NCBI GenBank assembly: GCA_017626355.1
Contig: JAGAIY010000013.1
Coordinates: forward strand, 99,493-163,492
DNA length: 64,000 bases
Origin: Bacteroidales bacterium
GTDB lineage: Bacteria > Bacteroidota > Bacteroidia > Bacteroidales > UBA932
Direction: 5' to 3'
The notes under the pieces are model-generated. The model worked only from the letters and a program-made list of their open reading frames with translations, was not told the origin of the DNA and searched no databases. Position 1 is the first letter of the stretch; each line of letters starts with the position of its first letter. This document shows positions 17,783 through 26,035 of the stretch, in pieces. Position numbers and translations under genes: made by a program.

Positions 17783-18949
17783 ATGGAACAGAACGAAAGA
17801 TACGTAGACAAGCTTGCCAAATACATCCTGCTCGCGGCAGGAATCGCTCTGATCGGGGCGATATGCTGGTATTTCAGGAACATTCTCATCTATATTCTTG
17901 CTGCTGTCGTGGTGTCACTCATAAGCAAGCCTGTAATGAAGATGCTGAAAAAGGTGCACATCAAGGGGCGAAGGCTCCCTGACTGGGTGCTTGCAGCATC
18001 TACCCTTATTGTCGTCCTCGTTCTGCTGCTTGCAGTCATAACGATGATAATACCTATAGTTTCCGGAATAGTCAAGGGCATATCGATAAGCAGCATCGAA
18101 AGCGCGGCAGGACAGATTGCCGTTCCTCTTGCCAACCTGAACGAAATGCTGAGAAACGCATTCCCGAGCCTCGGACACGACTTCAGGATAGAGATGGCTG
18201 TTCTCGCAGAAATCCAGAAGCTGTTCGATGTATCGAAGGTGTCATCAATGATCGGTTCGGCGACATCCTTCCTCTCAAGCTTCGGCATAGGACTCTTCTC
18301 AGTAGTATTCATCGGTTTCTTCTTCATAAAGGACGATGACCTTTTCACCCACATCATTACAGCCCTTGTTCCCGACAAGCATGAGAAGAATGCGGCCGAG
18401 GCCATTTCCGACATAGGCTACCTTCTTTCAAGATACTTCATCGGAGTCCTCATCGAGGTGACCGGAGTCGCCCTGATCAACTTCCTGGGACTCTGGCTGA
18501 TAGCGCGGCTCGGCATAAACGCAGCCTTGGGAATAGCCTTCCTTACAGGCATACTGAACATAATCCCTTATGTGGGACCTCTTCTGGGAGGAGCCCTGGG
18601 TACGATACTCGGTCTCATACTCAAGTACAGCAGCGCCGTGCCGATAGGTCTGGACGTGAGTTTCTGGACCTTCACAGTGATCCTAATCGCGATATTCTGC
18701 TTCACACAGCTTATCGACAACTTCCTGTATCAGCCGGTGATCTATTCTACAAGCATCAAATCCACTCCGCTCGAAATATTCATAGTCCTGCTCATCGTAG
18801 GACATATAGGAGGGCCGCTTTCGATGATTGTCGCCATACCTTGCTATACGGTGATACGAGTCATTGCATTCAGGTTCTTCAGGCATATAAAGGCAATCCG
18901 GAGGCTTATACCATCCGAAAGACTTATAACAGACAACAGAAACGACTGA
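17783..18949 (+). CDS. AI-2E family transporter (PerM/TqsA type)
   Basis: A 388-residue polytopic inner-membrane protein with eight or so hydrophobic helices: two near the N-terminus (about 12-55), one at about 70-95, then a soluble segment with amphipathic helices (100-150), and a C-terminal helix bundle. The C-terminal part carries family-typical motifs such as GFFFIKDDDLF, GILNIIPYVGPLLGG and DNFLYQPVIYSTSIK. The family includes the E. coli AI-2 exporter TqsA and Na+/H+ antiporters, so the substrate cannot be read from the sequence. It lies 17 bases after the HAD gene and 3 bases before the esterase gene. Confidence 0.87.
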   Translation: MEQNERYVDKLAKYILLAAGIALIGAICWYFRNILIYILAAVVVSLISKPVMKMLKKVHIKGRRLPDWVLAASTLIVVLVLLLAVITMIIPIVSGIVKGISISSIESAAGQIAVPLANLNEMLRNAFPSLGHDFRIEMAVLAEIQKLFDVSKVSSMIGSATSFLSSFGIGLFSVVFIGFFFIKDDDLFTHIITALVPDKHEKNAAEAISDIGYLLSRYFIGVLIEVTGVALINFLGLWLIARLGINAALGIAFLTGILNIIPYVGPLLGGALGTILGLILKYSSAVPIGLDVSFWTFTVILIAIFCFTQLIDNFLYQPVIYSTSIKSTPLEIFIVLLIVGHIGGPLSMIVAIPCYTVIRVIAFRFFRHIKAIRRLIPSERLITDNRND

Positions 18950-18952
18950 CGT

Positions 18953-19903
18953 ATGAAAAGGAGATTACTGACCATTGCATCCGCTGTATTTGCGGCCCTG
19001 CTGTGCTGCACGGAAATCCGTGCACAGGAAATTGAACCTGACGGCACCTACATGTTCGTCCAGAGAGACACATGTGACCTTTACCTCGATCTGTACAGAC
19101 CGACCCAAGGCAGCCGGACGACATACAACGGCAAGACGAAGCCGACCATCATCTTCATGTTCGGCGGAGGTTTCACTTCCGGTGTCAGGGACAATCCGAG
19201 ATATAAGATCTGGTTCAAGCAGATGAACGACCTTGGATACGGAATCATATCCATCGACTACCGTCTGGGACTGAAAGGAAGCGACAAGGTCGGAGTCGCT
19301 CAGGTCAATGTGCTGGACAAGGCCATACACATGGCTGTCGAGGATCTCTTCAGCGCGACCAACTTCATCATAGAGAATGCCGAGCAGCTCGGAGTAGAAC
19401 CTGACAATCTCGTGATAAGCGGCTCTTCTGCCGGTGCAATATCCGTAATGCAGGCTGAATATGAGCTTGCAAACCGCACCTCATGGGCCCAGGTCCTTCC
19501 TGAAGACTTCAGATATGCCGGAGTCATGTCATTCGCAGGAGCTATCCTGTCCAGAGAGGGAAAGGTCGATTACAAAAGAACTCCGGCCCCTACCCTCATG
19601 CTGCATGGTACAGCTGACAAGGTCGTGCCTTACAAGCAGATCAAGGTCTTCAACCTCGGCTTCTTCGGAGGCGGAAAGCTTGTCAGGAGATTCGAGAAAT
19701 TCGGATTCAACTACAACATGTACCACTTCCTTGACAAGGGTCACATAATAGCAGATGCCATGAGGATGACGACTGACCTTCAGGAGATGTTCATCGAGAA
19801 CAACATTATGCGCGGAGATGCAAGAGTGGTGGAAGCCCTCATCGATGACCCGAACATAGAAAACCAAGGAGTACAGTCCAGAAAGGAACTTTACAGTAAA
19901 TGA
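18953..19903 (+). CDS. Secreted alpha/beta-hydrolase (esterase/lipase family)
   Basis: A 316-residue exported hydrolase with a Sec signal peptide (ending CTEIRAQ). It shows an oxyanion-hole motif FMFGGGFTSG, the nucleophile elbow ISGSSAGAIS (GxSxG), an Asp in LHGTADKVVP and a His in LDKGHIIAD, in the order expected for a Ser-Asp-His triad. The fold resembles carbohydrate esterases and short-chain lipases of gut Bacteroidales; the substrate is unknown. It ends a plus-strand operon. Its stop codon sits in the left arm of a bidirectional hairpin. Confidence 0.85.
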   Translation: MKRRLLTIASAVFAALLCCTEIRAQEIEPDGTYMFVQRDTCDLYLDLYRPTQGSRTTYNGKTKPTIIFMFGGGFTSGVRDNPRYKIWFKQMNDLGYGIISIDYRLGLKGSDKVGVAQVNVLDKAIHMAVEDLFSATNFIIENAEQLGVEPDNLVISGSSAGAISVMQAEYELANRTSWAQVLPEDFRYAGVMSFAGAILSREGKVDYKRTPAPTLMLHGTADKVVPYKQIKVFNLGFFGGGKLVRRFEKFGFNYNMYHFLDKGHIIADAMRMTTDLQEMFIENNIMRGDARVVEALIDDPNIENQGVQSRKELYSK

Positions 19904-19946
19904 TAGAAGAATGAGCAGGCACCTGTGCGCCTGCTCATTCTTCTAT
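19903..19946. terminator. Bidirectional terminator shared by two convergent genes
   Basis: An 18-bp perfect stem (19903-19920 with 19929-19946) with an 8-base loop. The left arm begins at the esterase stop codon and the right arm includes the stop of the nucleoside phosphorylase, so coding ends and terminator share sequence. Confidence 0.85.
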
Positions 19947-20812
19947 TCAGCAAGTTTCTCAAGGCAAAGCTCAATGAGCTTTCTCACCTGTGGCTTGTAG
20001 TCAGGATTGCTCGCCTTGTGGTGACGGTGGGCGATGATGCAGCAGACTGTGCCGGCATTATGGCCCAGATGGGCTGCTATTCCCGCTATCGCCGAACCTT
20101 CCATTTCAAAATTCGTGACCCTTTCATCGCCGAAACGGAAGCTCTCGAAAGTATCGAGCATGTCAGGCATTGCAAGAGGCATGCGCAGGACACGGCCCTG
20201 AGGGCCGTAGAAGCCCGATGCGGCAATGGTCATACCCTTGACCGTGCAGTCCTTGAACCTTTCGATCATCTTCTCACCCGCCCTTACAAAATAAGGGTCT
20301 GGAAGATGTCTGTTCCATCCCGTATGCTTCTTGAAAGCCTCCTCAATGTCGGTCAGAGCGACTTTGTCCCTGTCTGCATACCAGTTGAGGAGTCCGTCAC
20401 ATCCCACAGAAATGTGGGAGAATACAAATGCTCCCAACGGGATATCCGGCTGTATGGCACCGGAGGTTCCTATACGGAGAATGTTCAATGTGCGATGCTC
20501 CGGTTTCACTTCCCTCGTCAGGAAGTCGACGTTAGCAAGAGCATCCAGCTCGTTCATCACAATGTCGATGTTGTCTGTTCCAATTCCGGTAGACAGGACC
20601 GTCATCCTGACTCCCTTGTATTTTCCGGTAACGGAAACAAATTCACGTGACTGATGCCTGAACTCCTTTTCATCGAGGTATTCGGCAATCATGTCAACCC
20701 TGCCGGGATCACCCACAAGAATCACATTGTCTGCGAGTTCCTCAGGACGGAGGTGAAGATGGAATACCGAGCCGTCCGAGTTGATTATAAGTTCTGATTC
20801 CGCTATTCTCAT
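19943..20812 (-). CDS. Nucleoside phosphorylase (uridine phosphorylase family)
   Basis: A 289-residue NP-1 family enzyme that splits a nucleoside with phosphate into base and ribose-1-phosphate. The phosphate-binding segment ILVGDPGRVD is near residue 32, GIGTDNIDIVMNEL follows, and the substrate-specificity region FEMEGSAIAGIAAHLGH contains the Glu-Met-Glu pattern that contacts the ribose. The length and motifs fit the uridine phosphorylase branch, though purine specificity cannot be excluded. It has its own -7 box, TATATTTG at 20829-20836, divergent from the DUF4293 gene. Confidence 0.85.
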   Translation of the reverse strand: MRIAESELIINSDGSVFHLHLRPEELADNVILVGDPGRVDMIAEYLDEKEFRHQSREFVSVTGKYKGVRMTVLSTGIGTDNIDIVMNELDALANVDFLTREVKPEHRTLNILRIGTSGAIQPDIPLGAFVFSHISVGCDGLLNWYADRDKVALTDIEEAFKKHTGWNRHLPDPYFVRAGEKMIERFKDCTVKGMTIAASGFYGPQGRVLRMPLAMPDMLDTFESFRFGDERVTNFEMEGSAIAGIAAHLGHNAGTVCCIIAHRHHKASNPDYKPQVRKLIELCLEKLAE

Positions 20813-20828
20813 AATGTCAATATTTTCC

Positions 20829-20836
20829 CAAATATA
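20829..20836 (-). promoter_or_regulatory. -7 box of the nucleoside phosphorylase gene
   Basis: TATATTTG on the minus strand is an exact TAnnTTTG match, 16 bp before the start codon. Confidence 0.55.
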
Positions 20837-20857
20837 GTTTTTTCTTGTGAAATTTCC

Positions 20858-20865
20858 TACTTTTG
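20858..20865 (+). promoter_or_regulatory. -7 box of the DUF4293 gene
   Basis: TACTTTTG on the plus strand fits TAnnTTTG. It overlaps an upstream in-frame TTG and so supports the ATG at 20893 as the true start. Confidence 0.55.
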
Positions 20866-20892
20866 CCTGCCTATAACAAAAACATTACCATC

Positions 20893-21336
20893 ATGTGGCA
20901 AAGAATCCAGACATTATACATAGGAATAGCGACAGGACTCATAGCATCTTTGTTCTTCTGCAACATCGCATCGATCATCGGTCCTGAAGGCGAAGAGATA
21001 GGAATCAGGTATTATGAGAAATCCTCGTTCCTTGTCCTGATGATAATGATGCTCACCGCCCATGTCTGCGCTCTTTTCAGCTACAAGTCATGGGCCCTGC
21101 AGGCCAGAGTATGCATGCTGGCCTGTCTGCTGGCCTTGGGCTTTCAGATCTGGCTGGGAATAGACTTCATCCGTTTCCGCAATGATATGGTCTTCAACAT
21201 CACCGGAGTATTCCCTCTGGCCTGCGTGATCCTCGACATCCTGGCTTCACGGGCCGCAATGGTAGATCAGCTTACGCTCTCTGCCATAGGCAGCGCACGC
21301 AGGGTAAGGAAAAACAGGAGGAAAAGGAATCAGTAA
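20893..21336 (+). CDS. DUF4293 family membrane protein
   Basis: About 147 residues starting MWQRIQTLYIGIATGLIAS, the standard N-terminus of DUF4293 proteins of Bacteroidota. Four hydrophobic helices (about 8-27, 47-65, 75-95 and 105-122) are followed by a very basic tail (RRVRKNRRKRNQ). The family is membrane-embedded and of unknown function. The frame is open from a TTG at 20863, but that codon lies in the -7 box, so I start at the ATG at 20893. It overlaps the convergent LytTR gene by 7 bases with no terminator between. Confidence 0.85.
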   Translation: MWQRIQTLYIGIATGLIASLFFCNIASIIGPEGEEIGIRYYEKSSFLVLMIMMLTAHVCALFSYKSWALQARVCMLACLLALGFQIWLGIDFIRFRNDMVFNITGVFPLACVILDILASRAAMVDQLTLSAIGSARRVRKNRRKRNQ

Positions 21337-22214
21337 TCGATAGGTTCAAGAAGAGGTGATTCGCCTGTAAAGTGACTGAGAACCGTATCCGTATAGGTCT
21401 TGGTCACGGTCAACGGCTGTATAGCCTCATTGTCAAGTTCAAGAAGATAGCCCTCGCTTTCCTTGCGGAGGACCTTGACCTTCTTTATGTTCACGATATA
21501 TTTTCTGTGGCATCTCACAAGTCCGCTGTCCTTGAAGCTCTCCTCAACGGTCTTGAGGCGGCAGCGCAGCATGTACTGTTTCAGCTCACCTTTGCTGTCA
21601 GTATACCATACCTTTATGTAATTGTCATCAGACTCTATGTAATACAGATTCTCCGGGCTGAGAGACATCTTGAGCGAGCCGCTGTTGTCGAACAGGGTTA
21701 TCTTCTGAGTCTCAGGCTTCACCGGTTCGTCGGTCACCACGTTCTCATAGCTCATGAGACGGATGGTGTTGTTCTTGTCTATGATCGCGAAATACATTCC
21801 GGCGATCAGATAAGGGACTCCGAGAGCTATGGTTCCGTATAGAAGCGCACGCCCTAATATATGCAAGGCCGTATCTCCGGCAACCTCCGTCACATCCACC
21901 GTGAGCACGGTATAGACAGCGCTTATAGTCATGATTTCCATTATGCACCACAGCGTATACCCCACATAGGTCATCTCGAAAAGAGTCTTCGACCTGTACA
22001 TGAGCATACGGCTCGCTATAAGGATAAGGATCGACACTGCGACGAAGATCACAGTACGGATAAACATTACGGAATTACCGAGGCCGAACCAGGCCGTATC
22101 CGAAAACGGGATATAGATATTAAGGAACACCACGGCAAAAAGGACAGCAAAAGTCACTGTTCCTATCAGCTGATACTTGCCAAGAAGGTATCCCGGAAGT
22201 TTCTGGTTTTTCAT
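21330..22214 (-). CDS. Membrane LytTR-family transcriptional regulator
   Basis: About 294 residues. The N-terminal half has four hydrophobic helices (roughly 15-35, 45-65, 75-100 and 110-135) and the C-terminal third is a LytTR DNA-binding domain (NLYYIESDDNYIKVWYTD, MLRCRLKTVEESFKDSGLVRCHRKYIVN). There is no receiver domain, so this is the membrane-anchored type common in Bacteroidota rather than a classic response regulator. ATG 22235 is also in frame but would sit 2 bases from a near-consensus -7 box (TAACTTCG, 22238-22245), so I prefer ATG 22214. The target is unknown; no partner kinase is adjacent. Confidence 0.85.
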   Translation of the reverse strand: MKNQKLPGYLLGKYQLIGTVTFAVLFAVVFLNIYIPFSDTAWFGLGNSVMFIRTVIFVAVSILILIASRMLMYRSKTLFEMTYVGYTLWCIMEIMTISAVYTVLTVDVTEVAGDTALHILGRALLYGTIALGVPYLIAGMYFAIIDKNNTIRLMSYENVVTDEPVKPETQKITLFDNSGSLKMSLSPENLYYIESDDNYIKVWYTDSKGELKQYMLRCRLKTVEESFKDSGLVRCHRKYIVNIKKVKVLRKESEGYLLELDNEAIQPLTVTKTYTDTVLSHFTGESPLLEPIDY

Positions 22215-22358
22215 CTTATTCGTAGGTTTTAGCATTGCGAAGTTAGAAATTTTACCACAAATAACAAAAAAACGCCACGCCCGGAAGCCGCTTCTGCCGC
22301 TTTGCCAACAGTATCATCAACCTCGCCACAATAATTTTATCCTGTTGAAAGTCAGGAA

Positions 22359-22366
22359 TAATTTTG
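22359..22366 (+). promoter_or_regulatory. -7 box of fabH
   Basis: TAATTTTG on the plus strand fits TAnnTTTG, 26 bp before the fabH ATG. Confidence 0.5.
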
Positions 22367-22392
22367 CAGCGTACTAAAAAAAACCGGACAAG

Positions 22393-23340
22393 ATGAAAAT
22401 TATCGGAACAGGAAGCGTGCTTCCTAAGAAAATCGTAACAAATGACATGCTTTCAGAGTTTCTGGATACGAGCGACGAATGGATCTCGACCAGAACAGGA
22501 GTCAGGTCCAGACATGTGATATCTGACGAGAGACTCGAAGACATGGCAACAGAAGCGGCCTTGAAGGCTCTGGACAGCGCCGGGATGAAGGCTGCAGATC
22601 TTGACTACATAATATGCTCGAATGTAGTGAACGAATACATAACTCCACAGCTGAGCTGCATAATTCAAGGAGGGATCGGCGCCACATGCCCGTGCATTGA
22701 CATCAACTGCGCATGCGCAGGATTCATCTATGCCCTGCAGATCGCAGAATCCTTCAACATAGCCGGCACCGTCCGCAATGTGCTCATCGTGTGTGCAGAA
22801 GAACCTACAAGAATGACAGACTGGAGCGACAGACGGACCTGCGTCCTTTTCGGAGACGGTGTCGGAGCGGCAGTCCTCACGGAAGGAAGCAACATCAGGG
22901 GATTCAGGATGTCAGCCTCAAGCGCAACCGACAAGCTTTGGCAGTACAGGACCCTCCAGCCCACACCGTACATCACAAAGGAGGAAAAGGACGTACCCCT
23001 TCAGATGAAAGGTCAGGATGTATTCAAGTTCGCCGTAAAGGCGTCTTCGACCGACATAACCAGACTGCTGAAAGACAACGGTCTGAAGGCATCGGATGTT
23101 GACCATGTCCTCCTGCATCAGGCCAACATCCGTATAATCAACGCCATACGGGACTTTCTCGGTCTTGAGGATGACAAATTTCCATCCAACATTGCAGACC
23201 ATGGCAACTCATCCAGTTCCTCCTGCCCTATCCTTCTGGACGAATGCAGCAGGAAAGGCCTTTTCAAGCCCGGAGACAGGATTGTCATGAGTGCTTTCGG
23301 TGCAGGATTTGTTTCCGGAGCAGTCCTGTTGGAATGGTAA
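22393..23340 (+). CDS. fabH: 3-oxoacyl-[acyl-carrier-protein] synthase III
   Basis: A 315-residue thiolase-fold enzyme that condenses an acyl-CoA primer with malonyl-ACP to start fatty-acid synthesis. The catalytic Cys108 lies in NCACAGF, the His in VLLHQANIRI and the Asn in DHGNSSSSS, giving the expected Cys-His-Asn triad; the N-terminal GTGSVLPKKIVTN and the DTSDEWISTRTG motif are also typical. It precedes fabK, fabF and fabZ but has its own -7 box, and another promoter separates it from fabK. Assignment firm; primer preference (branched or straight) not readable. Confidence 0.95.
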   Translation: MKIIGTGSVLPKKIVTNDMLSEFLDTSDEWISTRTGVRSRHVISDERLEDMATEAALKALDSAGMKAADLDYIICSNVVNEYITPQLSCIIQGGIGATCPCIDINCACAGFIYALQIAESFNIAGTVRNVLIVCAEEPTRMTDWSDRRTCVLFGDGVGAAVLTEGSNIRGFRMSASSATDKLWQYRTLQPTPYITKEEKDVPLQMKGQDVFKFAVKASSTDITRLLKDNGLKASDVDHVLLHQANIRIINAIRDFLGLEDDKFPSNIADHGNSSSSSCPILLDECSRKGLFKPGDRIVMSAFGAGFVSGAVLLEW

Positions 23341-23346
23341 ATTTAT

Positions 23347-23354
23347 TATATTTG
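23347..23354 (+). promoter_or_regulatory. -7 box of the fabK-fabF-fabZ operon
   Basis: TATATTTG on the plus strand, 40 bp before the fabK start and only 6 bp after the fabH stop. Confidence 0.5.
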
Positions 23355-23394
23355 TAGTTTATGAATGAATAATTGAAAATAAGGACGGATAAAT

Positions 23395-24333
23395 ATGATT
23401 AAAAGTAGAATTTGCGATATGCTCGGGATACAATACCCGGTATTTCAAGGTGGCATGGCTTGGGTAGCTGACGCATCCCTCGCCTCGGCTGTATCGAACG
23501 CCGGAGGTCTTGGCCTCATTTCTTCCATCAATGCAGGAGCAGAAGCTGTCCGCAATGAGATACGCAAGTGCAGAGAACTGACAGACAAGCCTTTCGGAGT
23601 AAACATCATGCTGCAGGCTCCCAATGCGGACGAGATTGCGCAGATGGTAGTGGAAGAAGGAGTTAAGATCCTCACTACAGGCGCAGGATCTCCTGCAAAA
23701 TATATGGAGACATGGAAGGCTGCAGGCATAAAGGTGATACCTGTAGTTGCATCAGTAGCCCTGGCGCTGAAGATGCAGGCTGCCGGAGCCGACGCAGTCG
23801 TTGCGGAAGGTGCCGAATCCGGAGGCCATGTAGGCGAACTCCATACAATGGCTCTCGTACCTCAGGTAGTTGATGCTCTCGACATACCGGTCATCGCAGC
23901 CGGAGGAATCTGCGACGGCAGAGGAGCAGCTGCCGCATTCATGCTCGGAGCCGAAGCGGTCCAGGTCGGCACACGCTTCCTTGTGGCAGAGGAATGCACT
24001 GTGCATCAGACATATAAGGAGAAGGTCCTTAAGGCATCCGACATCTCCACCATAGTTACAGGCAAGACACTCGGACATCCCGTTCGTTCCATCAAGACCC
24101 CTTTCTCAAAGAAATTCGCAAAGATGGAGGCTGACCCTTCCACAAATCCTGAAGAGATTCTGGCATTCGGAAGCGGAGCACTCAGAAAGGCTGTGCAGGA
24201 AGGAGATCCCGACGGAACCTACATGGCGGGAGAATGCGCCGGAATGGTGAAGAAGATCGAGCCTGCAAAAGCCATCGTAGAAGACCTCATTCTTGGAGCT
24301 GAGGCTGTAATTTCAAACTTTAACTTAGATTAG
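23395..24333 (+). CDS. fabK: Enoyl-[acyl-carrier-protein] reductase II (FabK)
   Basis: A 312-residue FMN-dependent TIM-barrel enzyme reducing enoyl-ACP in the last step of each elongation cycle. The sequence matches FabK rather than a generic nitronate monooxygenase: FQGGMAWVAD at the N-terminus, GVNIMLQAPN, the family His in AEGAESGGHVGE, and the flavin phosphate region AAGGICDGRG with GAEAVQVGTRFL. Its place between fabH and fabF confirms the pathway. FabK enzymes are known to be insensitive to triclosan. No fabI is seen in this window. Confidence 0.93.
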   Translation: MIKSRICDMLGIQYPVFQGGMAWVADASLASAVSNAGGLGLISSINAGAEAVRNEIRKCRELTDKPFGVNIMLQAPNADEIAQMVVEEGVKILTTGAGSPAKYMETWKAAGIKVIPVVASVALALKMQAAGADAVVAEGAESGGHVGELHTMALVPQVVDALDIPVIAAGGICDGRGAAAAFMLGAEAVQVGTRFLVAEECTVHQTYKEKVLKASDISTIVTGKTLGHPVRSIKTPFSKKFAKMEADPSTNPEEILAFGSGALRKAVQEGDPDGTYMAGECAGMVKKIEPAKAIVEDLILGAEAVISNFNLD

Positions 24334-24340
24334 CACATAC

Positions 24341-25591
24341 ATGGACAGAAGAGTAGCGGTTACCGGAACAGGAGTGATAAGCCCTGTCGGCAACAATACT
24401 GAAGCATTCTGGAAGAACCTCCTTGAAGGAGTCTGCGGCATAGACTTCATCCAGTCGATACCGACAGACGATCTTCCCGTAAAGATAGCGGGAGAAGTCC
24501 GTGACTTCAACCCGGCTGAATATGGAATCGAAGCACCGTTTGCAAGAAAGCAGGACAGGTTCACGGTCTTTGCAGTCGCCGCCGCATGGCAGGCAATGCA
24601 GCAGGCAGGACTCAATGCTGCAGAAGAGGGAAACATCGATCCTTTCAGACTCGGAGTATATGTCGGCTCAGGAATAGGAGGCTTCACAACGCAAGTAAGG
24701 GAGACAGAAAAGATCCTGAAGGAAGGGGCCAAATGGGTCTCACCACTTTTCATACCGACGATGATATCCAACATCGCGGCAGGCAACATCGCCATAAGGC
24801 ATAATGCCTGCGGCCCTTGTCTGCCGGTCGTGACGGCCTGCGCCACCTCCACACATGCAATCGGAGAGGCCTACAGGGCGATAAAGCACGGATATGCAGA
24901 TGCTGTCATCGCCGGTGGTTCCGAAGCGGCCATAATTCCTCTCGGAATAGCCGGATTCGCCAATGCGAAAGCCCTTTCAAGGGCTGAAGACCCCAAATAT
25001 GCATCCCTGCCGTTCAGCGCAGACAGAGGGGGTTTCGTGATGGCAGAAGGAGCCGGCATGCTTGTTCTTGAAGAATATGAGCACGCCGTCAGACGAGGAG
25101 CCACGATTCTCGCAGAAGTATGCGGCTACGGCAATACCTGCGACGCACATCATGTGACAGCACCAAGACCAGACGGAGTAACGCAGTCTTCAGCCTTGAA
25201 GATGGCTCTGGACCAGGCCGGATATACCTCGGATGACGAGCTTTACATAAATGCCCACGGAACAGGTACTGCCCTGAACGATGTTTCCGAAACGGCGGCG
25301 TTCAAGCTTGCCCTCGGAGAAGATGCATACAAGGCTCATATAAGTTCTACCAAGGGCTCTACAGGCCACATGCTTGGCGCAGCAGGAGCGGTAGAGGCCA
25401 TTGCTGCGGTAATGGCACTCAAGGACGGCATAGTTCCTCCTACCATAAATCTGACCAACCCTGATCCTGAGCTTGACCTGGACTACACACCGAACAAGCC
25501 TGTCAAGGCAGACCTGACCATTGCCATATCCGATTCCCTCGGCTTCGGAGGACACAACGGAGCTGTCGCATTCCGCAGATATGACGAATAA
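24341..25591 (+). CDS. fabF: 3-oxoacyl-[acyl-carrier-protein] synthase II
   Basis: A 416-residue beta-ketoacyl synthase that elongates acyl-ACP with malonyl-ACP. Catalytic Cys167 is in TACATSTHAIGEA, and the two His are in NAHGTGTALND and STGHMLGAAGAVE; the C-terminal gate region SLGFGGHNG is also present. It lies 7 bases after fabK and 28 bases before fabZ in one operon. The length fits FabF (KAS II) rather than FabB. Confidence 0.96.
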   Translation: MDRRVAVTGTGVISPVGNNTEAFWKNLLEGVCGIDFIQSIPTDDLPVKIAGEVRDFNPAEYGIEAPFARKQDRFTVFAVAAAWQAMQQAGLNAAEEGNIDPFRLGVYVGSGIGGFTTQVRETEKILKEGAKWVSPLFIPTMISNIAAGNIAIRHNACGPCLPVVTACATSTHAIGEAYRAIKHGYADAVIAGGSEAAIIPLGIAGFANAKALSRAEDPKYASLPFSADRGGFVMAEGAGMLVLEEYEHAVRRGATILAEVCGYGNTCDAHHVTAPRPDGVTQSSALKMALDQAGYTSDDELYINAHGTGTALNDVSETAAFKLALGEDAYKAHISSTKGSTGHMLGAAGAVEAIAAVMALKDGIVPPTINLTNPDPELDLDYTPNKPVKADLTIAISDSLGFGGHNGAVAFRRYDE

Positions 25592-25619
25592 ACCGACACA
25601 ATACTGAAACCCGAACCGA

Positions 25620-26033
25620 ATGAACAAAGAAGAATTAAAGAACTACCTTCCACATAGGGAGCCCATGCTCCTTGTGGATGAAATAGAGATAGACCAGGAC
25701 GGAACCGGTCATGCAAAGTACCTCATAAAGGAAGACGAATTCTTCTGCAGAGGTCATTTCCCAGGCAATCCCATAGTCCCTGGAGTGATCCAGCTTGAGA
25801 TAATGGCTCAGAGCTGCGCCCTGCTTGTCAAGGATGACATCGCCGGAAAGAAGACGCTTTACAGCGGCATCAGCAACGCCAGATTCAAAGGCATTGTCAA
25901 GCCGGGAGACCTTTGTGAGATCACCACAAGGCTTACCTCCAAGAGAGGGCGCCTCTACTTCTGCTCCGCCGAACTGAAGGTGGACGGGAAGCTATGCTGC
26001 AAAGGAGACCTCTCTTTTGCCCTTATAGACTGA
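25620..26033 (+). CDS. fabZ: 3-hydroxyacyl-[acyl-carrier-protein] dehydratase
   Basis: A 137-residue hot-dog-fold dehydratase. The substrate-tunnel and catalytic region reads GHFPGNPIVPGV (catalytic His) followed by QLEIMAQS (catalytic Glu), and LPHREPMLLVDE at the N-terminus is family-typical. It is a stand-alone FabZ, not the LpxC-FabZ fusion found in many Bacteroidota, which suggests this copy serves bulk fatty-acid synthesis with fabK and fabF. Its stop is only 2 bases from the stop of the convergent lipoprotein gene. Confidence 0.92.
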   Translation: MNKEELKNYLPHREPMLLVDEIEIDQDGTGHAKYLIKEDEFFCRGHFPGNPIVPGVIQLEIMAQSCALLVKDDIAGKKTLYSGISNARFKGIVKPGDLCEITTRLTSKRGRLYFCSAELKVDGKLCCKGDLSFALID

Positions 26034-26035
26034 TT

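Noticed and set aside
19925-20650. 241-codon open frame on the plus strand across the nucleoside phosphorylase
   Set aside because: Antisense to a gene with intact family motifs; starts inside a terminator.
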